Positions 27,490 through 36,822 of a DNA stretch of 64,000 nt are shown in pieces. Origin of the DNA: Bacteroidota bacterium (GTDB taxonomy: Bacteria; Bacteroidota; Bacteroidia; Chitinophagales; Chitinophagaceae); NCBI GenBank assembly GCA_016715505.1, contig JADJZY010000010.1, forward strand, positions 62,001 to 126,000. Direction: 5' to 3'. Each line of letters opens with the position of its first letter. The stretch's first letter is position 1. The notes beneath the pieces are model-generated. The model did no database searches and had not been told where the DNA came from. It was given only the letters and a program-made list of their open reading frames with translations. The position numbers and the translations under genes are program-made.

Positions 27490-28500
27490 TTAAAATCTTG
27501 GACAACCGTAGGTTTCACGAAGGTCATCGCCTCTTTTATAATTGCCCTGAAGAATGAGTGAAATTTCGAAGGCACCCACCCCGTTATTGCCCTGACTCAT
27601 TTGAGAAATGGTTTGATCATAACTGACCATAACCCGATGATCTTTCCATTTGTAGCCAGCAGCAGCAATGATCGCATCTTTGTTGCGATAAAAAACCCCC
27701 AGTATCACTTCGTTGGGATTTACTTTCATTTCGCCGGTATTGACATTAAACAATGACCCAAATACCAATTCAGACGCCTTTTTTTGACGGGTATAATAAA
27801 CCATCGGATTCAGGATCACTTTTTCGCCTGGTTTATAAGAAACTTCGAGAGCCGCTTGTGGACGTAAACCGAGCTTATTACTCTGTCCATAAAATGTTTC
27901 AATCGGCTGATTGATATTGTTCGCGGCCAGACTCATTTTTATATACAAGTTTGAATTATTGTAATAAGAGTAATTCATTCCGGCAGAAATGGAAGTGAAG
28001 GTTGTTTTTTGCGAAGAGTTGGTTTCCATATTAGGCGCATTTCGGTTAAACGAGAATTCATCCCACTGCGAATCAAAAGTGAGTTTACTAAAATCAACAC
28101 TGCGTTGGTTGTAGGAAGCCCCAATGCCAGCTGACAAACTTGATCTTTCACTGATTAAAACATGATACGCCAAATTGGTTTGAATACGGGTTAAAGCAAG
28201 ATTTCCATCTCCTGCAGCATCGCGCCAAACCGCCACACCGGCACCCAACCAACTTGTTTCCCAATTGTTTCGAAAAGCACCAAGATCAGCAAATACACTG
28301 AATGTATTATAGTTTACCGGTACGGTTGCCCATTGATTGCGATAACTCGTTCCTACTCTCCAATCGCTATTTTGTAACAAACCGGTATTGGCCGGGTTTA
28401 ATAACATCGGTGCATTATAAAATTGCGAAAAATGCAGCCCCTGTGCGTTTAGCATGGAGGAGCTGATCAAACAAAAAAGCAATATGTTGATTTTTTTCAT
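27490..28500 (-). CDS. PorP/SprF family type IX secretion membrane protein
   Basis: 336-aa outer membrane barrel protein of the PorP/SprF family. Signal peptide MKKINILLFCLISSSMLNA begins at ATG 28500; the mature start QGLHFSQFYNAPMLLNPANTG is the family hallmark, quoted here as HFSQFYNAPMLLNPA. The C-terminal part contains FGSLFNVNTGEM and VSYDQTISQM. Family members dock T9SS type B cargo at the cell surface. It lies directly downstream of the type B protein gene, the usual partner arrangement, so the two probably work together. Confidence 0.93.
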   Translation of the reverse strand: MKKINILLFCLISSSMLNAQGLHFSQFYNAPMLLNPANTGLLQNSDWRVGTSYRNQWATVPVNYNTFSVFADLGAFRNNWETSWLGAGVAVWRDAAGDGNLALTRIQTNLAYHVLISERSSLSAGIGASYNQRSVDFSKLTFDSQWDEFSFNRNAPNMETNSSQKTTFTSISAGMNYSYYNNSNLYIKMSLAANNINQPIETFYGQSNKLGLRPQAALEVSYKPGEKVILNPMVYYTRQKKASELVFGSLFNVNTGEMKVNPNEVILGVFYRNKDAIIAAAGYKWKDHRVMVSYDQTISQMSQGNNGVGAFEISLILQGNYKRGDDLRETYGCPRF

Positions 28501-28536
28501 GACTTCGTTTTTGTGTTCAATGATCTCATTCAATGA

Positions 28537-30648
28537 CTATTTCAGCAAGGTGATATTTCCTTTTTTGAAAGTACTCGTACCGTCAAAAAAGTCAACCGAT
28601 AATGTATATCCATATACTTCCATTTCCTGGATGACGCCTTTATAACGTCCATCCCAACCGTATGACTTATCTGTACTTTCAAAAACTTTTTCACCCCATC
28701 GGTTAAAAATACGGAAGGTCATTTTTGCGATGCCATATCCTTTTACGTAAACAATATCATTTGCCCCATCTCCATTCGGTGAAAATCCGGTTGGCACATC
28801 CACCAATGGAATTACCAGCCCTCTTACTTGCTTGCATACCGTATCCTGACAATTATATTCGTTCCAGGCTGTTAAACAAACGGTATAATAACCATCTTTC
28901 TGATATACATGCACTTCATCCTTGTTGGTGGAGGTTGATCCATCTCCAAAATCCCATAAATAGCGGGTCGCGCCGGTCGATAAATTCGTGAAATCCAAAG
29001 GAGTATTTGGTTCAGGAGGATTTGGCAACCAACTGAAATCAGCCACCGGCGAAGGATAAACATGAATGGTATGAATAGCGGTATCTAATTTATTACATGT
29101 GGCAGGGTTACCCGCTATCAGCAATACATCAAATACCCCAACATTTACGTATTGGTTACTTGGATTGGCGATATTGGCTGTGTTTCCATCTCCAAAATTC
29201 CAATACCAGGTTGTCGCATTGGTACTTTGATCGAGAAAATTGACGAAGGCAGGCAAACAAACCGTATCAGGCATATCAAACTCTGCAGCCACCAAACTCG
29301 CATTAAAATCAATGACCAATTTTACTGAATCAGGGCTTTTACAAGCATTCGTATCCACCATCACCAGGGTTACCGTGTATGTATTTTGTCCGGGGAAACT
29401 ATGTTGTGGTGGAGTGGCTCCTGTATATGTGGTTCCGTCTCCAAAATCCCAAAAGAAACTACTGGTTGCCGGTGGTGTACCTCCATTATAAGTACTGGTA
29501 TTCAAGAAGTTTGCCGTGTAAGGTCCGCAAGAATCAATTTTGACATAGTTAAAACCAGCCTGTATGGAGTCGTTACGAACAATGATTGTCAGCGTGGTTG
29601 TATCACTAGAAGAAGTACATCCATTCGGATTAAAGGCAATGAGTTTAACGGTAAAGTTACCTGCCGTTGTATATGTATGAGTAGGACTCACCTGACTGAC
29701 AGGTGCTGTACCATCTCCAAAATCCCATATATAATTTGTAGCACTTACACTTAGATTATTGAAGTTGACGACAAAAGGTACACAACCAATTGAATCGCCT
29801 AAAAAGTTAGCAACTGCCTCAGGATTTTGTAATTGGAAATCAATTTTTAATGCTGCGAGATTACAGTTCGGGCTCGGGTTAGATAAAGAAAAGACCCCTG
29901 TAGGTTGTGTTGGAAAACCGACCACACCACCACAATTCGCACAAATGGCCTGGTAAATTACCCCATTCGGATCAAAGCGACTTGTTCCACCATCCACATG
30001 TTCACCTCCCAATCCATTGGGTGCCAAACCATTTTGTCCGAAGTAAGATCCATACAATAAGCTTTGTGCGTTTTTATTAAAAGCAATAAAATAAAAATCA
30101 CTTCCATCGGTTGTTGACTGAATGGCATTGGGCGTAAGAGGCATACCATTGGTATTACCCGGGCTACCTGATGTTGGTCCACCCCAACCGGAAACATAAA
30201 TATTTTCGCATTTATCGACAAGAAAAGCTGTGGGTGAAATATTGGTAAACGCTGTTGTTCCCGAACCAAATACAGTTGAAAAAATAATGCTAGCCAGATT
30301 GTTATTCATTTTCATCACAAACTGACTGGAACCCGGATTGGAATAAACGGTTGCAGGTGTAATTGGAAATGCCCCCATGGTTTGACCACAAATGTAAACG
30401 TGGTTACTGTCGTCTGTCTGCACGCCATAAACCTGATCGTACAAACCGGTACCAATAAATGTACCCGCCTGAAGCGCCTTTGTATTTGCATCAAATTTGA
30501 GCAGATATCCATCTACTGTTCCACCTTGATAAGCAGGATTTATAACGCCCGGTGTGGAAGGGAAATTACTACTTTCGGTTCCACCACCTACATACAAAAT
30601 GGACTGGGTGTTTTTGTCGAGTGATAACACATAATTCTTATTATTCAA
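28537..30648 (-). CDS. T9SS type B (gliding-motility-associated) protein, C-terminal part
   Basis: C-terminal 703 aa of a large exported protein. It continues in the same frame as the part upstream at 30649-32100, from which it is separated by one TGA codon. Residues 1-280 carry SBBP-like beta-propeller repeats (LDKNTQSILYVGGG; VDKCENIYVSGWGG). Four PKD domains follow (WDFGDGTAPV, WDFGDGTTYT, WNFGDGNTAN, WDFGDGSTST). It ends with the gliding-motility-associated C-terminal domain (PTGFSPNGDGANDIVYVKG, RIFNRWGEKVFES). Type B proteins are exported by T9SS with a PorP/SprF partner, encoded 36 bp downstream. The first residue here is not a true start. Confidence 0.88.
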   Translation of the reverse strand: MNNKNYVLSLDKNTQSILYVGGGTESSNFPSTPGVINPAYQGGTVDGYLLKFDANTKALQAGTFIGTGLYDQVYGVQTDDSNHVYICGQTMGAFPITPATVYSNPGSSQFVMKMNNNLASIIFSTVFGSGTTAFTNISPTAFLVDKCENIYVSGWGGPTSGSPGNTNGMPLTPNAIQSTTDGSDFYFIAFNKNAQSLLYGSYFGQNGLAPNGLGGEHVDGGTSRFDPNGVIYQAICANCGGVVGFPTQPTGVFSLSNPSPNCNLAALKIDFQLQNPEAVANFLGDSIGCVPFVVNFNNLSVSATNYIWDFGDGTAPVSQVSPTHTYTTAGNFTVKLIAFNPNGCTSSSDTTTLTIIVRNDSIQAGFNYVKIDSCGPYTANFLNTSTYNGGTPPATSSFFWDFGDGTTYTGATPPQHSFPGQNTYTVTLVMVDTNACKSPDSVKLVIDFNASLVAAEFDMPDTVCLPAFVNFLDQSTNATTWYWNFGDGNTANIANPSNQYVNVGVFDVLLIAGNPATCNKLDTAIHTIHVYPSPVADFSWLPNPPEPNTPLDFTNLSTGATRYLWDFGDGSTSTNKDEVHVYQKDGYYTVCLTAWNEYNCQDTVCKQVRGLVIPLVDVPTGFSPNGDGANDIVYVKGYGIAKMTFRIFNRWGEKVFESTDKSYGWDGRYKGVIQEMEVYGYTLSVDFFDGTSTFKKGNITLLK

Positions 30649-32100
30649 TCAACCACCGAGATAGGTACTCCATATCAAATTACTACAAGTATTGTTGAGT
30701 TGAAAAACGATGGCATCCTGACCACCTGCATTTGAAGCTTGATAAGGATTGAAGGTAGGGAAATTGCTACTTTGGGTACAACCGGCCACATACCAATTGC
30801 CATTTGGATCTACGATAATTTCTGTGCGGGCATCATCTCCATAGTTATGTTTGACACCTCCGTATATCGCATAACCCGGATTAAAATTCACCCCATCATC
30901 TGATGAACCACCCATATAAGTAGACCCCACCAAAGCGGTTCCATTCGAATTAAATACAGTAACGAACATATCGCCCATACCATTGGACGAATTATCATAA
31001 GCACCTGCTGAAACCGGAAAGTTGGTAGAATAGGTTCGTCCGGCAACACCCAGATTCCCGTTCCCATCCACAATCATACTTTGAGGCTGATCATTATCAG
31101 AGCCCCCTAAATAAGTTGCAAAAATTAAATTGACCCCGGTTGCATCGAACTTACTAAAACTGGCATCACACTGAAACCCATTTCCACCAAAACCACCACC
31201 AGCAAAATTGGGTTGAACGGTTGGCGTAAACTGTCCCAAAGCAGTAGGGTATCCGATTCCGGCACAAACACCTCCGGCATAAAACATCCCCAAGGTATCG
31301 TAAGTGGCCGTAAAGCCCCAATTATCTGCTGTTGATCCGGTGAAGGTACAAAATACAAGAACCGGGTCGATGATGAGATCATAACGGGCATCATACTTTG
31401 ATTTTGTTTCAAATCCTACTACTGCATCCTGAATCACATATTCACAGAGCACTTCTCTTTTTTCGCCGTCGATGTACTGGTACGCATATGGTTTGAGTTC
31501 CTGATGATTGCCCAGGCTTGTTTGAACCTGTAGATTTCCATTTTTCAGACTTAACCCTGTAACCCCTTTGTACTCCAGTTTGATACGTGATACATTGGCC
31601 CCGGGATGAATGATATAATCGTATTTAATATTTCCCTGATCGGAATACAGATGCAAGTCGATGCCAGCATAAAGGTTTTTGCGATCCACTACCCGAGCAG
31701 GGTAAATCATACTTTTCCATCTTGCCGGATCTTTACCCAGGTAATAATTATAAAAATGTTTTTCTTTTTTGGATTGCGTGAAATCAGCCTCCGGATTTGC
31801 TCCTAAAAAATTCATCTCATAAGCGAAATACTTTAACCCCGGTACTTGAGTACTTTCTCCATGTTTATAGGCATGAATTTTTTCACGATTGGCTCCATCT
31901 GAAACTACTACCGTAAATCCGCTATTGCGAACATATAAATCGCCCCGAGATGTCAGCGCTTTATATCGGAAGGGTCCGTCCCACTGTCCCTGATTTTCAA
32001 CATATTCAATTGCCGGAAACTGATGCGTGTTTTGGGCCATCCCGTGAATCACAGGAAAAAACCCGGCGAACGCGCCTAACCAAATTAGAAAATTTTTCAA
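30649..32100 (-). CDS. T9SS type B protein, N-terminal part ending at an in-frame TGA
   Basis: N-terminal 483 aa. Signal peptide (start ATG 32100, cleaved near GMAQ), then a conserved domain of the DUF7948 kind (YVENQGQWDGPFRY, VRNSGFTVVVSDG, AGIDLHLYSDQGNIKYDY), followed by SBBP beta-propeller repeats (ATYLGGSDNDQPQSMIVDGN; IWSTYLGG). Translation stops at TGA 30649-30651 in mid-repeat, and the same frame continues at once with LNNKNYVLSLD. One base change (TGA from TCA, for example) would restore a single protein of 1187 aa. I consider a consensus error or recent nonsense mutation likely. Confidence 0.85.
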   Translation of the reverse strand: MKNFLIWLGAFAGFFPVIHGMAQNTHQFPAIEYVENQGQWDGPFRYKALTSRGDLYVRNSGFTVVVSDGANREKIHAYKHGESTQVPGLKYFAYEMNFLGANPEADFTQSKKEKHFYNYYLGKDPARWKSMIYPARVVDRKNLYAGIDLHLYSDQGNIKYDYIIHPGANVSRIKLEYKGVTGLSLKNGNLQVQTSLGNHQELKPYAYQYIDGEKREVLCEYVIQDAVVGFETKSKYDARYDLIIDPVLVFCTFTGSTADNWGFTATYDTLGMFYAGGVCAGIGYPTALGQFTPTVQPNFAGGGFGGNGFQCDASFSKFDATGVNLIFATYLGGSDNDQPQSMIVDGNGNLGVAGRTYSTNFPVSAGAYDNSSNGMGDMFVTVFNSNGTALVGSTYMGGSSDDGVNFNPGYAIYGGVKHNYGDDARTEIIVDPNGNWYVAGCTQSSNFPTFNPYQASNAGGQDAIVFQLNNTCSNLIWSTYLGG

Positions 32101-32208
32101 AACGTCGGTATTTAGGGTAAATTTAAGCGTATTTTATGAAAGTCGTCAAGCTCAAGACGAAAAATAGCCTATTATGGTTAGAAATAGGTGCTTTCTGATA
32201 AATGGTTG

Positions 32209-32216
32209 TACTTTTG
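32209..32216 (+). promoter_or_regulatory. -7 promoter box of the nfu gene
   Basis: TACTTTTG fits TAnnTTTG and lies 19 bp before ATG 32236. No clear -33 motif at standard spacing. Confidence 0.45.
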
Positions 32217-32235
32217 ACTCGTAAAATTTTTGACC

Positions 32236-32823
32236 ATGTTGAAAACAGGCAACCCAATTGTCAGTATTTATACAGAAATGACGCCCAATCCGGAAACGAT
32301 GAAGTTTGTAGCCAATAAACTCCTTTATCCCGGCAAAAGCATTGAATTTGCGAGCGAAGAAAGTGCATCCCCCTCTCCATTAGCAAAGGAGTTGTTTGGA
32401 TTCCCTTTTATTCGGGGGGTATTTATTGCGAGTAATTTCATTACGCTCACCAAAACTGCTGATACCGACTGGAATGATATCATCCCTTCTTTACGAGAAT
32501 TCATGAAAGAATATCTTGAGGAGGGCAAATTGGTGATCAATGAAGCAGAAATAGAGGCAAAAAAAGTGGTGATGAGCCCAGAAGATGAAACGGATGTTGT
32601 CAAACGAATCAAGGAATTGCTGGAAAACTATGTTCGCCCTGCGGTTGAAATGGACGGTGGTGCCATCGCTTATAAAAATTTCGATCAGGGCGTGGTTACC
32701 CTCTCCTTACAAGGCTCTTGCAGTGGATGTCCTTCATCGATGATCACTTTAAAATCAGGCATCGAAGGCATGATGAAACGCATGATTCCTGAAGTGAAAG
32801 AGGTCGTCGCTGAAGCGGATTAA
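32236..32823 (+). CDS. NifU-like Fe-S scaffold/carrier protein (Nfu type)
   Basis: 195-aa cytoplasmic protein with an N-terminal Nfu_N domain (YTEMTPNPETMKFV, FPFIRGVFIASNFITLTK; about residues 8-95) and a C-terminal NifU domain (about 120-192) with the cluster-binding CSGC in LQGSCSGCPSS and the YVRPAVEMDGG motif. Such proteins carry Fe-S clusters to client enzymes. Start ATG 32236 follows a good -7 box; an in-frame TTG at 32230 is less likely. It is monocistronic and divergent from the T9SS gene. Confidence 0.92.
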   Translation: MLKTGNPIVSIYTEMTPNPETMKFVANKLLYPGKSIEFASEESASPSPLAKELFGFPFIRGVFIASNFITLTKTADTDWNDIIPSLREFMKEYLEEGKLVINEAEIEAKKVVMSPEDETDVVKRIKELLENYVRPAVEMDGGAIAYKNFDQGVVTLSLQGSCSGCPSSMITLKSGIEGMMKRMIPEVKEVVAEAD

Positions 32824-33087
32824 TTCTTCACCTTCAATTCGAAACAGTCTCAACAATTTTTAATTTTCGCTTTTGTAACAGCATGTGCTATGATACATGC
32901 TCTAAAGTTGTTTGTGTTTTCATCGAGCCCCCAATTAGATGTAATACGCTGACAGTCAATCTTATATAGCGTCATTGTACCGAATCCAGAGGGGCGCTTC
33001 ATACGCAAATAAAAGGGAGGACTTAAAGCTTGCATTACTTTTCTAAAAAGTGTTTCGGATAAATAGCAAAAAATTGCACAGACCTTC

Positions 33088-33095
33088 TAAATTTG
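33088..33095 (+). promoter_or_regulatory. -7 promoter box of rpoN
   Basis: TAAATTTG matches TAnnTTTG and lies 12 bp before ATG 33108. This argues against an in-frame TTG at 33093, which overlaps the box. The 269 bp between nfu and rpoN otherwise show nothing. Confidence 0.5.
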
Positions 33096-33107
33096 TCCTT
33101 AGGTACC

Positions 33108-34609
33108 ATGCAAAGACTCTCGCAACAACAACGACTGCAACAAAAACTTTCGCCCCAACAAATTCAGCTGATGAAATTGTTGCAGGTACCCACCGCGAAT
33201 CTGGAAGAAAGAATCAAGGAAGAAATAGAAGAGAATCCGGCACTGGAATTAGGTAACGAAGACAATGAAGACAAATCATTGGAGGAAAAAACCGTTGAAG
33301 AAATATCTTCAGAGTTTGAACAAAACGAAAATGAAGATTATATCAACGAAAGTGAGGAGCATGATGAATTTGATCAAATCGACATTTCAGAATATGTGAA
33401 AGAAGGCGATGATGAAGATGCTGATTATAATTTTCAAAGTGATGCTTACCAAGCCGATGACGACAAGCCCGGGTATCAACCCAGTTTGGAAACCTCGTTT
33501 TATGAACATCTCATGGCTCAGGCCAATATGCTGAACCTGGATGAACGCAGTGCAAAAGTAGCTGAGTTCATCATTGGCAGTATTGAAGAAGATGGTTACC
33601 TCAGGCGCGACCTGCCATCGATTGTGGATGATTTGGCTTTTCGGCAAAACCTGCAAACCACAGAAGAAGAAGTTCGAAATATTTTAAAACTCATACAGGA
33701 ATTTGAACCTACCGGTGTTGGTGCTACAGATTTAAGATCTTGCTTATTACTCCAACTTCGTAAAAAAGAAACATCTGCCAATGTCTTGTACGCCATCAAA
33801 GTGATTGAAAAATTCTTTGATGAATTTACCAAAAAACATTACGAAAAAATTCAACGGGCCATGAGCCTCTCCGACGATGATTTAAGGGAAATCATTCAGG
33901 TGATTGTCAAGCTCAATCCCAAGCCCGGCGCACTCTTTGAATCGAAGAACAAAACGCAGAATTACGTCATCCCCGACTTTATTATTCTGAATATAGATGG
34001 AAATTTGGAGGCACATCTCAATCAAAAAAATGCACCTGATTTACGCGTCAGCAGCTCTTTTCGCGAGATGTTGAAAGATTATTACAAAGGTGACAAATCA
34101 GATGCGAGGCAGAAAGAAGCCGTCATGTTTATCAAACAAAAATTGATTCAGCAAAATGGTTTATCGATGCGGTTAAACAACGTCAGCAAACTTTGATGTT
34201 AACCATGACCCGTATTCTGCATATTCAGGAAGATTTTTTTCTTACCGGCGATGAAAGCAATCTGAAACCGATGATTCTGAAAGATATTTCTGACCGCACC
34301 GGTTTGGATATTTCGACAGTCTCCCGTGTGGTGAACAGCAAATATGTACAAACAGAATTTGGAACCTTTATCCTAAAATATTTTTTCTCCGAATCGATGC
34401 AAACAGATAGCGGCGAGGAAGTATCAACCCGGGAGGTGAAAACCTATCTCAACGAAATGATTCAACAAGAGGACAAAAAACAACCCCTCTCTGATGAAAA
34501 ATTAACGGAACTGCTCAACGAAAAAGGCTACAATATCGCCCGTCGTACGGTGGCCAAGTATCGTGAACAACTGAATATACCCGTTGCCAGACTTCGAAAA
34601 GAAATATAA
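33108..34609 (+). CDS. rpoN: RNA polymerase sigma-54 factor, one frameshift
   Basis: Sigma-54, about 500 aa when joined. Region I is Gln/Leu-rich (LSQQQRLQQKLSPQQIQLMKL), followed by an acidic region II, core-binding and DNA-binding parts (DISDRTGLDISTVSRVVNSKY helix-turn-helix, here split as DISDRTGLDIS and STVSRVVNSKY) and the C-terminal RpoN box ARRTVAKYRE. The first frame ends at 34196, yet conserved sequence (DSAKWFIDAVKQRQQTLM) continues in another frame from about 34143 to 34609. Adding one A to the A-run at 34137-34142 joins them in perfect register. In an essential-looking regulator with no other damage, a homopolymer consensus error is the simplest explanation. Confidence 0.93.
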
Positions 34610-34977
34610 ACCTCTTGATGAGCCATCATTTTTCAAACAATTCCTGCTGAAGAACTCCACCAAAATAAGTCGCAGGGTACTCTGAAACACCTTCTGGACG
34701 AAATTCAAATGAGAAAGAATTCCTTTTGGGGAGGGGAAGAAAGTGGGCCATTTATTGTTTTAAAGCATCCCAGAGCATTTTTAAAATTTCTAGAAATGTG
34801 ATTCTGTTATCCTTGCCGCAAGTACCCTCATCCAACATTGAAATTGGACAAAGATTACCACATAATCGGTATATTATAATGATTAATTTAATATTTGGAA
34901 AGCCTTGAGAATTCCTCGACAAAACTTGGCCAAACTAGCACAGATAGTACATTTGTAATCCTCTAAAGTATCCTTAT
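34610..34977. other. 368-bp intergenic region
   Basis: No gene or repeat seen. It contains the promoter of the next gene at 34926-34955. Confidence 0.45.
34926..34955 (+). promoter_or_regulatory. Promoter of the DUF349-leucine dehydrogenase operon
   Basis: TTG at 34926-34928, 19-bp spacer, TACATTTG at 34948-34955: one of the best Bacteroidota promoter matches here, 22 bp before ATG 34978. Confidence 0.6.
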
Positions 34978-36804
34978 ATGTCTGAAACAAAAAATTACAT
35001 CCTCCGGGATGACAAAGTACTCCTCGCTCCGAATGCATGGTGGAATGAAGAAAGAGTTGTTGCTGAACTCAAAGAAAATAATCAGCAGTACTCAATCGAA
35101 GCGCTTATTGAAAACTTTAAAAGCCTCGAAGAAAAATTACTGGAAGTAAAAACAGAGTTTGATGCGGCCACCGACAAAATACGGGTAGCCGGAAAAGTGA
35201 GCAGAACCAAAAATTACATCTGCAATGCCAAAGCCATTGGTGACTACCCGGTTCTTTTGGTGCAACTCGATGAAATGGAAGTCCAGATTAAAAATGCCGT
35301 TGATGCAAACCTCAAACGGAAAGAAGAATTGTGTTTGGCTGCAGAAGCCTTGCTGGAATTAAAAGAGTGGAAAGACTCCACCGAAAAATTAAGAGAACTC
35401 CAAAAAGAATATAAAGAACTGAGTGTTGTACCTGACTTAAAAAATGAAGCCTTGCGCGATCGTTTTGAAAAAGCCAAGGATGAGTTTTTTAAACGAAAAC
35501 AAGCCAGTTTCGAAAGCTTTGAACAAGATTTACTCGATAACCTCAGTCGCAAAATAGAACTCTGTGAAAAAGCAGAGGCTTTGCAACAATCAGGTGAATG
35601 GAAAAAAACCACCGATGCCTATCAGGCCCTGAATGAAGAATGGAAAAAAATTGGCATGGTTCCCAAACACCGCAACGAAGAACTTTGGTTGCGCTTTAAT
35701 ACCGCCAAGGATGTTTTCTTTAATCGTAAAAGAGAACATATCGAAGAAATAAAAACCGAACATGTTGGCAACCTGGAGAAAAAATTAGAATTGATTGCCA
35801 AAGCGGAAGCCATTAAAGAGAGCACGGATTGGAAAAAAACCACCGATGAATACAACGCCCTGATGGAAGAATGGAAAAAAACAGGACGGGTTTCGCAGGA
35901 AAAAAATGATGAAGTCTGGAATCTGTTTCAAGCTGCCAAAAACCATTTCTTTAGCAACAAAGACGCCCATTATACAGGCATCAAAGTACAATTGGAAGAT
36001 AATTATGCTCGTAAAATGTCCATTGTTGAACATGCAGAATCGCTGGCACAAACCAATGATTTTGATGCTGCCACCCAGGAGTTTCAGGATATGTTTGAAG
36101 AATGGAAAAAAATAGGTCGTATACCAAAAGAATATGGCGACGGGCCTTGGGAAAGATTCCTGAAAGCCAAACGAGATTTTTTTGACCGCAAAGATGCTTA
36201 TCGCGATCAACGTCGAAAAGAATTATCGAAGGATATCCATGAAAGAGTTAGCCGGAACCGATCATTTTATAATCGCCTCTCGCGGGATTTACAGCGTGAA
36301 GAGGAATTGTTATTTGATGTGGAAGATCGTCTGAAAAACCTCCCGCCTACATTACGTTCTTACGAAAAACGCGAACAGTATTTGGAAATGATGGAGGAAA
36401 TCAAAGAAAAAATCAATTCACTTCGGGAAAAAGCCAAAGAAGTAAAAGATAAAATCAATCAGGATGAACGTGAAATGAATTACATCCTGAGAGGCCCCAA
36501 AAAGAAAACAGAAACCGATGCAAAAACGGTTACGCCTCCGAGTGAACAAAATCCTGCCACTGAAAATACGCCTATAGAATCGGATTCTTCAGATAATCAG
36601 GATTCCACTGTAGCTGCAGCAGAACAAACACCAGTTGCGGTTCAGGAAACAGTAGCTGAAATGACTCCGGAAATAAACGAAAGCGCTGAACCCATTGAAC
36701 CAAGTGAAACTGTATCCGAACCCCAGCAAGAAAAAGTAGAAGTTGCCGCAGAAAGCGAAGAGATTGCAACTGCACAACAAGATGAAAATGTGTCGCCTGA
36801 ATAA
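34978..36804 (+). CDS. DUF349 domain-containing coiled-coil protein
   Basis: 608-aa cytoplasmic protein, almost wholly helical. Residues ~60-440 contain five tandem DUF349 repeats of ~75 aa, each with W-K-x-x-T or similar, EEWKK-x-G, and a W-x-x-F-x-x-A-K-x-x-FF motif (for example FNEEWKKIG-like EWKKIGMVPKHRNEELWLRF). A coiled coil follows (about 440-500) and the last 100 residues are a low-complexity Glu/Pro/Thr/Ala tail. DUF349 proteins are widespread, with roles suggested in envelope or stress biology but no assigned reaction. Leucine dehydrogenase begins 18 bp downstream, implying cotranscription. Confidence 0.9.
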   Translation: MSETKNYILRDDKVLLAPNAWWNEERVVAELKENNQQYSIEALIENFKSLEEKLLEVKTEFDAATDKIRVAGKVSRTKNYICNAKAIGDYPVLLVQLDEMEVQIKNAVDANLKRKEELCLAAEALLELKEWKDSTEKLRELQKEYKELSVVPDLKNEALRDRFEKAKDEFFKRKQASFESFEQDLLDNLSRKIELCEKAEALQQSGEWKKTTDAYQALNEEWKKIGMVPKHRNEELWLRFNTAKDVFFNRKREHIEEIKTEHVGNLEKKLELIAKAEAIKESTDWKKTTDEYNALMEEWKKTGRVSQEKNDEVWNLFQAAKNHFFSNKDAHYTGIKVQLEDNYARKMSIVEHAESLAQTNDFDAATQEFQDMFEEWKKIGRIPKEYGDGPWERFLKAKRDFFDRKDAYRDQRRKELSKDIHERVSRNRSFYNRLSRDLQREEELLFDVEDRLKNLPPTLRSYEKREQYLEMMEEIKEKINSLREKAKEVKDKINQDEREMNYILRGPKKKTETDAKTVTPPSEQNPATENTPIESDSSDNQDSTVAAAEQTPVAVQETVAEMTPEINESAEPIEPSETVSEPQQEKVEVAAESEEIATAQQDENVSPE

Positions 36805-36822
36805 TCATTAAAATAACAAAAC

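Noticed and set aside
30649..30651. Selenocysteine or stop-codon recoding at the in-frame TGA
   Set aside because: No Cys-aligned position, no selenoprotein family and no SECIS-like hairpin; a point error is simpler.
34137..34200. Programmed frameshift in rpoN
   Set aside because: Sigma-54 is not known to be frameshift-regulated, and no stimulatory structure is evident; similar one-base breaks occur in unrelated genes here.
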